Virus record (IMG/VR): IMGVR_UViG_3300025141_000674
Location: 1-25,331 of that record
Strand: one strand, 5' to 3'
DNA: 25,331 nucleotides
DNA from: a virus
Under the pieces are notes generated by a model, which saw only the letters and a program-made list of their open reading frames with translations, was not told the origin of the DNA and did not search any database. This document shows positions 1-6,863 of this stretch, in pieces; position 1 is the first letter of the stretch, and each line of letters starts with the position of its first letter. Made by a program: the position numbers and the translations under genes.

Positions 1-1
1 A

Positions 2-172
2 ATAATCGGTAGCGGAAGATTGGGGCTCGCCGCCGACATTACGCCCGAAAAATTAACGGGTCGTCTATCTTTGACGCACCGTGTCTCTGAAGATCTAATA
101 GCTTCCGCTGATGCTTGGACTGATACTCTTGGTGATTTTGGAGCGGGAGTTAAAGTAAAATGGAAGTGGTAA
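2..172 (+). CDS. C-terminal part of an unidentified protein with a beta-barrel-like end
   Basis: An open frame enters from the left edge and stops with TAA at 170-172, giving 56 residues that end in VKVKWKW. The last residues alternate hydrophobic and polar, with W at -1 and -3, V at -5 and -7 and A at -9. This is the pattern of the C-terminal beta-signal of outer-membrane barrels. The preceding part (GRLSLTHRV, SED, LIASADAW) could form a beta-hairpin. Sited just before the lysis genes, it may be a phage-coded envelope protein, but the N-terminus is missing and the family is not recognised. The frame is well supported by the abutting downstream ORF; the role is inference only. Confidence 0.6.
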   Translation: MIGSGRLGLAADITPEKLTGRLSLTHRVSEDLIASADAWTDTLGDFGAGVKVKWKW

Positions 173-322
173 TTGAAGCTAAGAATACTAGCAAGAGAGG
201 TTAAGCAGCTGGTGGACCTGTTGGTGAACACCACGGACGAGAACGAGATTGCTACCATTCACGGTGCAATCAGAATTAAGCTCAAAATGATTAGGGAGAT
301 TCTAGATGGGCAACGTATCTGA
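173..322 (+). CDS. Small helical protein of unknown function
   Basis: A TTG start directly follows the stop codon of the preceding gene, with GGAAGTGG upstream as a possible ribosome site. The frame gives 49 residues, about KLRILAREVKQLVDLLVNT..., that look amphipathic and alpha-helical, with charged K/E/R faces and no cysteine or membrane segment. It overlaps the first 17 bases of the endolysin gene, so translation may be coupled. The tight packing between two genes is the main support. The start is uncertain and the product is unrecognised. Confidence 0.45.
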   Translation: MKLRILAREVKQLVDLLVNTTDENEIATIHGAIRIKLKMIREILDGQRI

Positions 323-722
323 ACACTTCTCAGGAAGAGAATTTGCATGTAAATGCGGCTGCAAGTCTGAACTTAAGCTGGCTCGCTCCTTGGTTGATTT
401 GCTAGAGGGAATACGCAAAGCTGCTGACGGTGATGCGATTAGAATTACATCTGGAGCTAGATGTAAAAAGCATAATCTTGAAACACCCGGGGCCGCAGGT
501 AATTCATGGCACATTCCTAGAGATGGTGTTCTTTATGCGTCTGACATTACCTATGCCAATAGAGCCAAGATAAATAAGATAAGCATATTAAGACTTTACG
601 TCTTGGCGGATAAGCTAGGCGCTAATGGTCTTGGTCTTTATAACGGAAGAATTCATGTAGACCAAAGGCCTGACGGTAGGGCAAGATGGATTCATAATGG
701 AGTCACTTGGGAGTCAGAGTGA
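306..722 (+). CDS. M15-family peptidoglycan peptidase, likely endolysin
   Basis: The 138-residue product resembles the phage M15 (D-Ala-D-Ala carboxypeptidase-like) zinc peptidases that cut peptide cross-links in peptidoglycan. Visible motifs are SGARCKKHN (49-57), H69 in NSWH, D80 in YASD, and H117 with D119 in RIHVDQ, matching the H, D, H zinc-ligand pattern. The spacing between H69 and D80 is longer than the usual seven residues. There is no signal peptide and no wall-binding domain, so a holin or similar is needed for access. The start is set by AGGGAG nine bases before ATG. The N-terminal CKCGC may be structural. An assembly-related peptidase cannot be excluded. Confidence 0.82.
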   Translation: MGNVSEHFSGREFACKCGCKSELKLARSLVDLLEGIRKAADGDAIRITSGARCKKHNLETPGAAGNSWHIPRDGVLYASDITYANRAKINKISILRLYVLADKLGANGLGLYNGRIHVDQRPDGRARWIHNGVTWESE

Positions 723-851
723 TTTCCAAAGCCAGAAAACAATAACTCCTACTGTTGCTCCGATTCCAATTGCAAAAAGACGATCCATTAGTTTCTTCTT
801 TCTATATTGTCGATAAATTAGCTTCCTGCTGTCTTCGTCAAATAGTACCAT
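714..851 (-). CDS. 45-residue single-span membrane protein, possible holin-like factor
   Basis: On the minus strand ATG at 849-851 lies one base beyond the stop codon of the RusA-like gene (GATTAAAATG), with GGGGA as a ribosome site, so the two are translationally coupled. The product has a basic N-terminal half (RKLIYRQYRKKKLMDR) and one hydrophobic span, about residues 25-42 (LFAIGIGATVGVIVFWLW), with a short KSL tail. It is too short to be listed by most gene finders. Its 3' end overlaps the convergent endolysin gene by nine bases. The size and single span fit a small holin, antiholin or other inner-membrane factor, but being on the opposite strand from the endolysin argues against simple co-expression. 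The function is not known. Confidence 0.6.
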   Translation of the reverse strand: MVLFDEDSRKLIYRQYRKKKLMDRLFAIGIGATVGVIVFWLWKSL

Positions 852-852
852 T

Positions 853-1266
853 TTAATCCCCGTTAACATCACATTTACGAATTTCTATTGCTACTCTAGG
901 GTTTTCCCAATCACGCTTCCTAGAGCTTATGAGGCATCTTACCCAATAATCATTCTGATAGATACCTGCCTTCTGAAGGGCATCCATAGGGGCTGAGGCC
1001 AGGTTATCAACGTCTATAGACTGTCCTTTGGCAAGGTAGGAGATAACTCTGACTTCCATGGGTGTTTTTGGTGGAATTTCTGGATAATCCCCGGACTCCA
1101 ACTGGTCTGCCAATTGGGACGCTGCATCCTTGTGCCACTTCTTAACGTCTGCCGGGGTGTATATATAGGCCCTGCCCTTTGCTATGCCTACTCGCTTAGA
1201 GTTCTTTTGGCTGACAGGTTTACCAAGGATGGTAAATTTCCAGATGAAGTCATCGTCCATCTTCAT
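853..1266 (-). CDS. rusA: RusA-like Holliday junction resolvase
   Basis: The 137-residue product has the RusA family signature: KPVSQKNS near the N-terminus (16-23), then D85, D87 and N88 in SIDVDN, D95 in MDAL, and D106 in YQND. In this family the acidic residues bind metal and cut four-way DNA junctions formed in recombination and replication, which lets the DNA be packaged. The length is close to the usual 120-140 residues. AAGGGAGGACAATA before ATG is a strong ribosome site. An internal ATG at codon 3 is an alternative start. It is the penultimate gene of the minus-strand block. Confidence 0.85.
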   Translation of the reverse strand: MKMDDDFIWKFTILGKPVSQKNSKRVGIAKGRAYIYTPADVKKWHKDAASQLADQLESGDYPEIPPKTPMEVRVISYLAKGQSIDVDNLASAPMDALQKAGIYQNDYWVRCLISSRKRDWENPRVAIEIRKCDVNGD

Positions 1267-1381
1267 TATTGTCCTCCCTTATGTATGGATCGTAGTCACC
1301 AGGGCATGAACAAAAAAAGCAGCCTTTGTCGTTGCACTCATCGCACTCAGGCTCATCCTTCATGTGGTCTTCAATTTCCAC
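1250..1381 (-). CDS. Cysteine-rich microprotein, candidate zinc binder
   Basis: GTG at 1379-1381 shares its G with the TAG stop of the upstream microprotein gene. The frame runs 43 residues and overlaps the RusA start by 17 bases. The middle holds C13xxC16 and then C21xxC24xC26, a spacing that could hold one zinc ion. The rest is acidic (DEPECDE, REDNNEDGR). The stop/start overlap, the cysteine pattern and the lack of any other frame on this stretch support it. The function is unknown; small phage zinc ribbons often bind host proteins. Confidence 0.55.
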   Translation of the reverse strand: MEIEDHMKDEPECDECNDKGCFFCSCPGDYDPYIREDNNEDGR

Positions 1382-1530
1382 TATTGCTCCCCCTCCTCTT
1401 CCTCTTCCTCTTCTTCCTCTTCTTTATTCTCACCAAATAAATCAGCGAGGTTCTCTTTCCAGGTGCCAGGATAGCAGTAACGACAATCCAAAGCTCCGCA
1501 CAAACAAGGCTCTCGGTATCTCCCCGCCAT
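1381..1530 (-). CDS. Small PCLCG-motif cysteine protein with poly-acidic tail
   Basis: ATG at 1528-1530 is preceded by AAGGAG and lies two bases from the stop of the upstream gene. The 49-residue product starts MAGRYREPCLCGALDCRYCYPG, with C9, C11, C16 and C19 as a likely metal site. Residues 36-46 are almost all glutamate. I recall similar PCxCGxxxC small proteins from other phages, without known function. The acidic tail is coded by a GAG/GAA tract visible on the plus strand as CCTCTTCCT repeats, so its length may vary between relatives. Confidence 0.65.
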   Translation of the reverse strand: MAGRYREPCLCGALDCRYCYPGTWKENLADLFGENKEEEEEEEEEEGEQ

Positions 1531-1531
1531 T

Positions 1532-1720
1532 CTAGTGCTCCTTATTGGCTTCTTCTATTTCGTGCTCTTTGTGCATTTCGGCAGCTAGGTTCCAAGTCAT
1601 TGCCATCATCATATGGGCAACCGCCTTTTCGCTTCCTTGGAATCTGTCTGCAATCTCCTGCAACTCTTTTATTGATCCTGGCGTTGCGAATAGATTGCTC
1701 TTTGTAAATAATTTGCTCAT
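1532..1720 (-). CDS. Small protein of unknown function
   Basis: The 62-residue frame starts with an ATG that overlaps the TGA stop of the helicase loader gene (ATGA), a classic coupled junction. It looks helical, with a methionine-rich centre (HMMMAMTW) and a charged C-terminus (EMHKEHEIEEANKEH). No cysteine, signal or membrane span is seen. Its coupling to the helicase loader suggests a role near replication, but that is inference only. Confidence 0.65.
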   Translation of the reverse strand: MSKLFTKSNLFATPGSIKELQEIADRFQGSEKAVAHMMMAMTWNLAAEMHKEHEIEEANKEH

Positions 1721-2391
1721 CTTTGTGTTCTCATAGATGCGTCCGATAGCTCCATGAAGGCTCCTCCTGAATGAAAACCTTCTCTGATTCTATCTGCAAC
1801 TCTTTCTCCATAACGCTCTTTGAACGCTTGGGTGTTTAGGTTTGTTGTTATTATTGTTTTTCTAAAGTTAGAGTATCGTTCATCAATTAATTCGTCTAAC
1901 CTCTGCAAGAAGTTTCCGTTCTTATCCAGGTATTCAACCCCAAGATCATCAATCACCATATAGCGAGATTCCATCATCTTCTCGAATTCCTTAGCGTAAC
2001 CATTAGTTCTGGCTATCCTAGTCCCACTCCACCAGTATCGCTTAAGATATGTTGGGGCTTCTAGGGCCATATCATAAAGCCATGTTGCAGCTGCGGTAGA
2101 CTTACCAGTTCCCTTGTCTGCTGAGAGTATTAAGCACCAGGCCTCTCTCGGAGTATCACTCCAATTTTTAACAATGTTAACTGCCTTGGTAGTTTTTAGA
2201 TTTTCGAGATTCTTTATTATTCTCTCAGGGACACCCCAAGCACGTAGGCAGTTAAGCTTAGCGGTTGGTGTGGTTTCCTCTGATGGAAGTATAAAGTCTT
2301 CAGACTGGCTAGCTGCCTCTGACTTCTCCATCATTCTTTTGGCAATTTGCATGTAAGGGTCGCTTTCAAAATTCGGATGACTGGTCCCCAT
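1717..2391 (-). CDS. DnaC-like helicase loader, AAA+ ATPase
   Basis: The 224-residue product has an AAA+ core of the DnaC/IstB type. The Walker A motif is ADKGTGKST (91-99), Walker B is VIDD (146-149), sensor 1 is ITTN (181-184), and GERVADRIREG (195-205) is the box VII/arginine-finger region. DnaC-type loaders open the replicative helicase ring onto DNA. No phage helicase is seen in the window, so it probably recruits host DnaB. It overlaps the end of the replisome organiser gene by 26 bases, the usual O/P-like gene pair. The N-terminal 60 residues are polar and probably bind helicase. Confidence 0.88.
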   Translation of the reverse strand: MGTSHPNFESDPYMQIAKRMMEKSEAASQSEDFILPSEETTPTAKLNCLRAWGVPERIIKNLENLKTTKAVNIVKNWSDTPREAWCLILSADKGTGKSTAAATWLYDMALEAPTYLKRYWWSGTRIARTNGYAKEFEKMMESRYMVIDDLGVEYLDKNGNFLQRLDELIDERYSNFRKTIITTNLNTQAFKERYGERVADRIREGFHSGGAFMELSDASMRTQR

Positions 2392-3040
2392 CTTTAAACT
2401 CCTCGCTTCCTTTATGGTGGCCTATTTGCTCTTGCTGAACTCCATTGTTAGCAAGCTCGATAAAGCCTTCTACCTTCGTTCCGTTTCTGAAGATGTATTC
2501 TGCTGAATGTCCTGCCGGATGCTTTGAATGCCAAGGGCAAATCCTGTTCCCATCAATAGCCTTCAATAAGTCACCCTTCGTGAATCCATCTTCCTTTATT
2601 CTTGCTCTGATTCTTTTCCAATCCCTAGAGCCGGGGCGTAGCATTTTTCCGCGAGTAGGATGCACTGTCCTATAATAGTTAACGATTTCAAGAATTGATT
2701 CAGAGATAGGAGCGCTAAGGGGGATATCAGCACTCTTAGCTCCTTTTCGTTTTCCATTATATCGCGTCCAATTATGGACAGTAAGCATCCCCTCGGTAGC
2801 ATCAAGCAGTCGAAGCTCCACAAGGGTGTGAACGAAACCCTCATAACAGCCATCGTAATCTGCCGCTTCTGCTACATCAACATCCTCCATGCCTACCAGT
2901 CTGCCATCCTGCTTGTATTCAATACAGAAGCACCAAAGATTGTAGAGCGCTAACACTCCTTCAGGTCCAAGCTTGTTACGTAACCTTCTAATCTTTGGGT
3001 GAATACGCGTAGAAGTGCATAACCTTAACTCTTTAGGCAT
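2366..3040 (-). CDS. Replisome organiser (DnaD/O-like) with N-terminal winged helix
   Basis: I place the start at the ATG at 3038-3040, because AAGGAG lies five bases upstream. The longer frame to 3106 has no ribosome site. The 224-residue product opens MPKELRLCTSTRIHPKIRRLRNKLG. Residues 15-100 resemble the winged-helix N-terminal domain of phage replisome organisers (HPKIRRL, ALYNLWCFCIEYKQDG, VHNWTRYNG). The C-terminal part (RDWKRIRARIKEDGF, WHSKHPAGHSAEYIF) resembles the part that contacts the helicase loader. It likely binds the phage origin and brings in the loader coded next door. The exact subfamily is not certain. Confidence 0.78.
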   Translation of the reverse strand: MPKELRLCTSTRIHPKIRRLRNKLGPEGVLALYNLWCFCIEYKQDGRLVGMEDVDVAEAADYDGCYEGFVHTLVELRLLDATEGMLTVHNWTRYNGKRKGAKSADIPLSAPISESILEIVNYYRTVHPTRGKMLRPGSRDWKRIRARIKEDGFTKGDLLKAIDGNRICPWHSKHPAGHSAEYIFRNGTKVEGFIELANNGVQQEQIGHHKGSEEFKDGDQSSEF

Positions 3041-3066
3041 GAAGACTCCTTGATCGGTGTTATTGG

Positions 3067-3141
3067 CTAGTGAGGCGTTGGGACCAGGAGATAAGCATGG
3101 CACCAAATACCCTTGGGGAGAAATATATTCACCTCACTAGC
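3067..3141. repeat. Ten-base inverted repeat ahead of the replisome organiser
   Basis: GCTAGTGAGG at 3067-3076 is matched by its exact reverse complement CCTCACTAGC at 3132-3141, with 55 bases between. It lies in the gap between the DUF669-like gene and the replisome organiser, both read leftward. It could close a large RNA loop or be a pair of protein-binding half-sites. There is no U-run, so a simple terminator is unlikely. Confidence 0.4.
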
Positions 3142-3145
3142 ACTG

Positions 3146-3547
3146 CTAGAATCGCAGATCATTACCCTCGTCGTCAACCTGATGTGCAGCTGCATCTACA
3201 GATAAATAATTATCTGCCTGAAGGTATTTCTCTCCTGGCTTGCGCGTCATTTCGAGCTTGCCCTTTTTGTCCTTAAAGTCATCGGTGTCTAGGCTTTCGT
3301 TATCGAAATCAACACCAACACTTGCACAAAATTCCTTAAGCTTCCATTTCGCTTTCGGTGCAGTGGTGACAATATTCTCTCGAGTTGTGAACCCAACCCC
3401 ATCGTCATTCCAGATATCAAGCTCTAGAGCCATCCCCTGGTTGCCCGTACTAAAAGTTACAAGCTCGCACGAGGCGATTTTAAAGTTATAGACACCTTCT
3501 GGATATCCTTCATCAATCTCAGTTGGGTTATGATTTAATGCTACCAT
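3146..3547 (-). CDS. DUF669-like protein, probable ssDNA-binding partner of recombination
   Basis: The start is at 3545-3547, where AAAGGAGAGAACA precedes ATG; the longer in-frame extension runs inside the upstream ATPase gene. The 133-residue product opens MVALNHNPTEIDEGYPEGVYNF and carries the pattern seen in phage DUF669 proteins: an early beta-strand block, GNQGMALELDIWNDDG, and WKLKEFCASVGV. Members sit beside Sak4/AAA ATPases and RecB/Cas4-like nucleases and are thought to have an OB-like fold binding ssDNA. The acidic C-terminus (QVDDEGNDLRF) is reminiscent of SSB tails. The ssDNA role is inferred from context, not shown. Confidence 0.75.
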   Translation of the reverse strand: MVALNHNPTEIDEGYPEGVYNFKIASCELVTFSTGNQGMALELDIWNDDGVGFTTRENIVTTAPKAKWKLKEFCASVGVDFDNESLDTDDFKDKKGKLEMTRKPGEKYLQADNYLSVDAAAHQVDDEGNDLRF

Positions 3548-4325
3548 TGTTCTCTCCTTTAAGTTGGTAGGCCTGATAGACCTCCATGTAATTTCCATAT
3601 GTAAAATCAATTTTTTCTGGCATTTCGTAACCCGCTCGGCTTTTTGCATCTCGACCAGGGCCACCTTCAAAATAACAAACTCTTTTATTGTCTCCTTTTT
3701 GCTTGGCGATTCTGTCGCCTTGCTTTAATACGGAAACAAAATCTTTGGTGATGTGACCTACTTGGTCTGACCATTCCAGGGTTGATTGCCATATGAACTT
3801 ATGCATGGCTGCACCAATCTTCTGAAAGTCATCCCCAAGAGCATTCCCGTGTCTATGTAAACCTTCGTGAGCTAAGAGAACAATCCACATTCCTTTCTCT
3901 CTCCGAAGAATATCAAGACCCTTTAAAAGCCTCATGAACTCTATCGAAGCAAGCTTGTCTCCTTCAGCCCACTGGTTGAATCCGGGCTTACCTCTCTCTG
4001 AGGTCCAGCGACCACCGAAATGTTCTTTGCAGACATATTCCCGACAAAGCTTCTCGGCCTGATTTACAACATCAAGGATTAATGTTTCTCGATCATGATT
4101 AGTTTCGATTAAGAATTCAACAGCACCAAGGATATCCTGCCATTGCTCAATCTTTCCTACTTTGGGAATCTTGGGAACCTTTGCTGTGCATCCTTCCTCA
4201 GTCATAATGAAGACCGGTAAAGGTGTTTTAACTCCAAAGGTTGTCTTTCCTAATCCAGGGCCACTAACTAAAGTCAGTCTTGGCATTGGCTTAGGATCTT
4301 CAGACACCGTTAAGTCATACTCCAT
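3528..4325 (-). CDS. Sak4-like RecA-fold ATPase (phage nucleotide-binding protein, AAA_24 type)
   Basis: The 265-residue product has Walker A GPGLGKTT (22-29) and a likely Walker B LILDVVN (82-88, D85), followed by WIVLLAHE, the strand that ends with a conserved histidine in this family. Sak4-type proteins are single-domain RecA relatives that anneal single strands and usually act with a phage SSB. Here the next gene is DUF669-like and the previous one is a Cas4-like nuclease, so the three form a recombination set. The gene starts two bases after the stop of the nuclease gene. The weak site AGAAAG suggests coupled translation. Confidence 0.8.
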   Translation of the reverse strand: MEYDLTVSEDPKPMPRLTLVSGPGLGKTTFGVKTPLPVFIMTEEGCTAKVPKIPKVGKIEQWQDILGAVEFLIETNHDRETLILDVVNQAEKLCREYVCKEHFGGRWTSERGKPGFNQWAEGDKLASIEFMRLLKGLDILRREKGMWIVLLAHEGLHRHGNALGDDFQKIGAAMHKFIWQSTLEWSDQVGHITKDFVSVLKQGDRIAKQKGDNKRVCYFEGGPGRDAKSRAGYEMPEKIDFTYGNYMEVYQAYQLKGENNGSIKS

Positions 4326-4327
4326 AG

Positions 4328-5425
4328 TTACTTTCTCTTTTCTAGTTGAAGTGTTGTTTCCTGATTGCTTGACAGTTCAGGATGTGAATTTTCAATTTGA
4401 ATTAATTTCTCAGAACTCTCCAGGCTCTCTCTTCCTATGCAAACATTTAAGTAGTCGCATCCTCCGAAATTAAAACAAGCAGAGCTATTTCTAATATTGA
4501 GCAAAGAACTTGAATCTGGGCTGTGTTTCTTTTTGCCCTCCTCAAGAAGCTCGACAAAGGATGTAAGCTCATTGAACCTTTGATTGTGCTGATCTTCAGT
4601 ACACATGACTTCATAACGAACATACTTCTCAGGGTGCTCCAGATAGTATTCCATTATTCGTTTATCAAATTCCTCGAGAGATTCCTGATTCTCAGCTTTT
4701 CTCTCTGCATACTCCTCATCAGTCTCAGATTTTCGTTTAGCAATCTTCTTCTTCTGTTTTGGCGAAGCCTTAGAAGTACCAACAACATCATAAACCAAGT
4801 TAGGGAACCCACTTCCTAGCCTCCATCCTGCTTCTCTATAGATAGTGCATTGAATATCCATTGGTAGTCTTGCGAAGTAAGTGCCAGTCACAGACTCTAA
4901 AGATACTGAGGTTGTCTTGTGCTCTAAGATTACAGGTAGTTCTGAGCCAAGTGTAATTGCATCAAGCTTTCCTCTGATGGTTATTTCCCCGTGTGCTGTA
5001 TCGAGCTTAAAGCTGAACTCTTGCTCTACTAGCCATTGGGTCTTAGCATCTTGAATATCCTTTAGTTCTGACTGGTATCTCTTGTAGTACCCTGCGACAT
5101 ACGCCTTGCACCTGGAGAAGTTTATTCTCCCTTCTTCCGATTCCCAGTACGAGACATCACCAATGTAATCAAAGACATCTCCAGGAATTATGGTCCCATG
5201 CTTCTGCACGTCGAACTCATGCCATCCGACTGTGCTTTCATACATCATGATGAGGGCGTTTTTGTAGCTTAATCCCTGATGGAACGCCTCAAGGCCTCGA
5301 TGAACTAAGGAGCCCGCCATCATTGCTGGTGATCCTCCTGCTGGCCTGTACATATCCATGTAGCGGTATCGGTATTTCCTTAGGCATCCTTGTGCTGTAC
5401 TTAGACTGCTTGACGTATAAGCCAT
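4328..5425 (-). CDS. Cas4/RecB-like PD-(D/E)XK nuclease with iron-sulfur cysteines
   Basis: The 365-residue product has C14 in QGCLRKY near the N-terminus. H42 in GSLVHRGLE follows, then D155 in RGKLDAI, and E168 and K170 in ILEHKTT as the PD-(D/E)XK centre. Three further cysteines, C317, C323 and C329, lie in ACFNFGGCDYLNVC. One N-terminal plus three C-terminal cysteines is the 4Fe-4S pattern of Cas4/AddB-type nucleases. A charged insert at about 220-260 (KQKKKIAKRK...) is probably a coil. It likely resects DNA ends for the ATPase coded downstream. AAAGGAG precedes the start. Confidence 0.85.
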   Translation of the reverse strand: MAYTSSSLSTAQGCLRKYRYRYMDMYRPAGGSPAMMAGSLVHRGLEAFHQGLSYKNALIMMYESTVGWHEFDVQKHGTIIPGDVFDYIGDVSYWESEEGRINFSRCKAYVAGYYKRYQSELKDIQDAKTQWLVEQEFSFKLDTAHGEITIRGKLDAITLGSELPVILEHKTTSVSLESVTGTYFARLPMDIQCTIYREAGWRLGSGFPNLVYDVVGTSKASPKQKKKIAKRKSETDEEYAERKAENQESLEEFDKRIMEYYLEHPEKYVRYEVMCTEDQHNQRFNELTSFVELLEEGKKKHSPDSSSLLNIRNSSACFNFGGCDYLNVCIGRESLESSEKLIQIENSHPELSSNQETTLQLEKRK

Positions 5426-5448
5426 TTATTAATTCTCCTTTTTTTCTC

Positions 5449-5682
5449 CTAGTTTAAGGTTCTGTTTTTTTCTGAATTTATTTCTTGAATTATTTTTTCA
5501 ATATTTCCAATCAGCTCTCCTTTCATGAAAAGCTGTCGCTGCCTTGTTTCATTTGGATGTTCTTTCTTCACAACCTTATCCACCTCGCTGTATATAAGTG
5601 CGCGAGCTATTGGCTTATCACTCGTCAATAGTGGATTAGATTGGAGAAATTGTTTTAACTTCTTCCGCTCATAGGTATTCAT
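5449..5682 (-). CDS. Small basic protein of unknown function
   Basis: The 77-residue frame opens MNTYERKKLKQFLQSNPLLT and is helical and lysine-rich, with no cysteine or membrane span. GAGGGG lies about a dozen bases before the ATG, a rather long spacing. It sits directly before the nuclease gene, with a 23-base gap that carries the nuclease ribosome site. The family is not recognised. Confidence 0.6.
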   Translation of the reverse strand: MNTYERKKLKQFLQSNPLLTSDKPIARALIYSEVDKVVKKEHPNETRQRQLFMKGELIGNIEKIIQEINSEKNRTLN

Positions 5683-5698
5683 TGTATATTCGGCCCCT

Positions 5699-5998
5699 CT
5701 AACCTTTAGTTAAATTTGAATCTTCCTTCGCTGCCGTGATGCTACGCTCTGTCTCTTCCAGTAGTTTCTCAAATCTATCCAGACTCTCCCTAAACGATAT
5801 CAGCAACGACCCAACCTCTTCACTTACCTCTGCTGCATCGACCCACTCTTTGGTCCCGATTAAGCTTCTTTCAAATTCCTCTGCCTCTTCAAGCTCCTCA
5901 GTTTCTTGAGCAGTGAAGATATATTCCATTCTTCTTTTTTCTCTTGGGGTAGGTTCTAATTCCTTTAACCCGTCGAATCCATCATGCTTGTTTTTCAT
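5699..5998 (-). CDS. Acidic coiled-coil protein of unknown function
   Basis: The 99-residue product is strongly acidic in the middle (QETEELEEAEEFERS) and has a likely coiled coil at about residues 60-92 (VGSLLISFRESLDRFEKLLEETERSI). The start overlaps the last 17 bases of the ArdC-like gene, with AGAGGG as a ribosome site. It may be a partner of the anti-restriction protein or a general early host-interaction factor; the sequence does not decide. Confidence 0.6.
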   Translation of the reverse strand: MKNKHDGFDGLKELEPTPREKRRMEYIFTAQETEELEEAEEFERSLIGTKEWVDAAEVSEEVGSLLISFRESLDRFEKLLEETERSITAAKEDSNLTKG

Positions 5999-6863
5999 AG
6001 GTTGTCCCTCTTATGCAGTCACAGGCTTTCTCTGCGCGTTGTGCTGCTTGCATTAAAAACTTTCTGTCGCTCTTTAGCTTTCCTAACCAATGCTCAATAT
6101 ATCCTGCTGAATTATTAAAACATTTATCTAAAGTTTCTTCAGGCACCCCTATGTCTGCAAGAAGGAAGCAATTTCCCATTTCAGCAACCAGCTCCTCTTC
6201 CGAGTAAGCATGATCACCGAAGAGACTTTTCATCCCTTCTTTTCTATTTAGTCTTGTCGTGTGTCCTGTGCTGTGAACAGCTTCGTGAAATCTTGTTGAC
6301 CAATATTCTCCCCGTAAGGAAAACCTTTCAGGTGATGGCATCTTGATAATGTCTAGGGTTGGAGAGTAGGATGCGCCGTTGTAGCCGTGCTTGGTTACAG
6401 GCCCTCCGTCCTCTTCATATCTTGCAACGATGTCCATTGCATTTTTATCCCAATCTTCAGGAGGGACTGACTCTTCTTTTTCTTTTGGCCAGATGGTTTC
6501 ATGATTCTCAATTTGGTTTCGATTAAAGATTTTATAGAATCGAGTAAATCCAAACCTTTTCTTTTCTCCGCCCTCAACCTTTTCGCCATGACCCCAGAAG
6601 ACAATAGGGGTATATCTCTCACCCTCGCTGAGCTTAAAGCCCATCTTGTTAAGCTGCTTGGCTGTTAGCCAGTAGGAACAGTCAAAGCCGGAAACTAAGG
6701 GGCTTGTTATGAGTGCGTTGATTCCTCTGTAAGGACGCTTGGTTATAAAGTTCTGAGGTCTTCCTCCCCTCGAGGTGGACCAAGGCTTTTGCCAAGGCAC
6801 CGTTCCGCTCTCAAGTAGTTCTACTATTTTCTCTGTAACAATCTTATTGACCTTCTCGCTCAT
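5982..6863 (-). CDS. ardC: ArdC-like anti-restriction protein (ssDNA-binding plus zincin domain)
   Basis: The 293-residue product has the two-part ArdC layout. Residues 1-125 resemble the ArdC N-terminal ssDNA-binding domain (VPWQKPW, RPYRGINALI, SYWLTAKQ, PIVFW, FYKIFNRNQI). The C-terminal domain has the metallopeptidase motif HEAVH (193-197), followed by TGH, and E228 in SEEELVAEMG as probable third ligand. ArdC proteins coat incoming single-stranded DNA and shield it from host restriction enzymes. The length and motifs are complete. AAGGAGGCAGACA precedes ATG. Early expression fits protection on entry or during replication. Confidence 0.88.
   Translation of the reverse strand: MSEKVNKIVTEKIVELLESGTVPWQKPWSTSRGGRPQNFITKRPYRGINALITSPLVSGFDCSYWLTAKQLNKMGFKLSEGERYTPIVFWGHGEKVEGGEKKRFGFTRFYKIFNRNQIENHETIWPKEKEESVPPEDWDKNAMDIVARYEEDGGPVTKHGYNGASYSPTLDIIKMPSPERFSLRGEYWSTRFHEAVHSTGHTTRLNRKEGMKSLFGDHAYSEEELVAEMGNCFLLADIGVPEETLDKCFNNSAGYIEHWLGKLKSDRKFLMQAAQRAEKACDCIRGTTYEKQA

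Noticed and set aside
3041-3106. N-terminal extension of the replisome organiser
   Set aside because: The internal ATG at 3038-3040 has AAGGAG at ideal spacing; the extension has no site and starts within the inverted-repeat gap.
4523-4819. Hydrophobic plus-strand frame that looks like a membrane protein
   Set aside because: Shadow of the Cas4-like nuclease gene on the other strand; no ribosome site.
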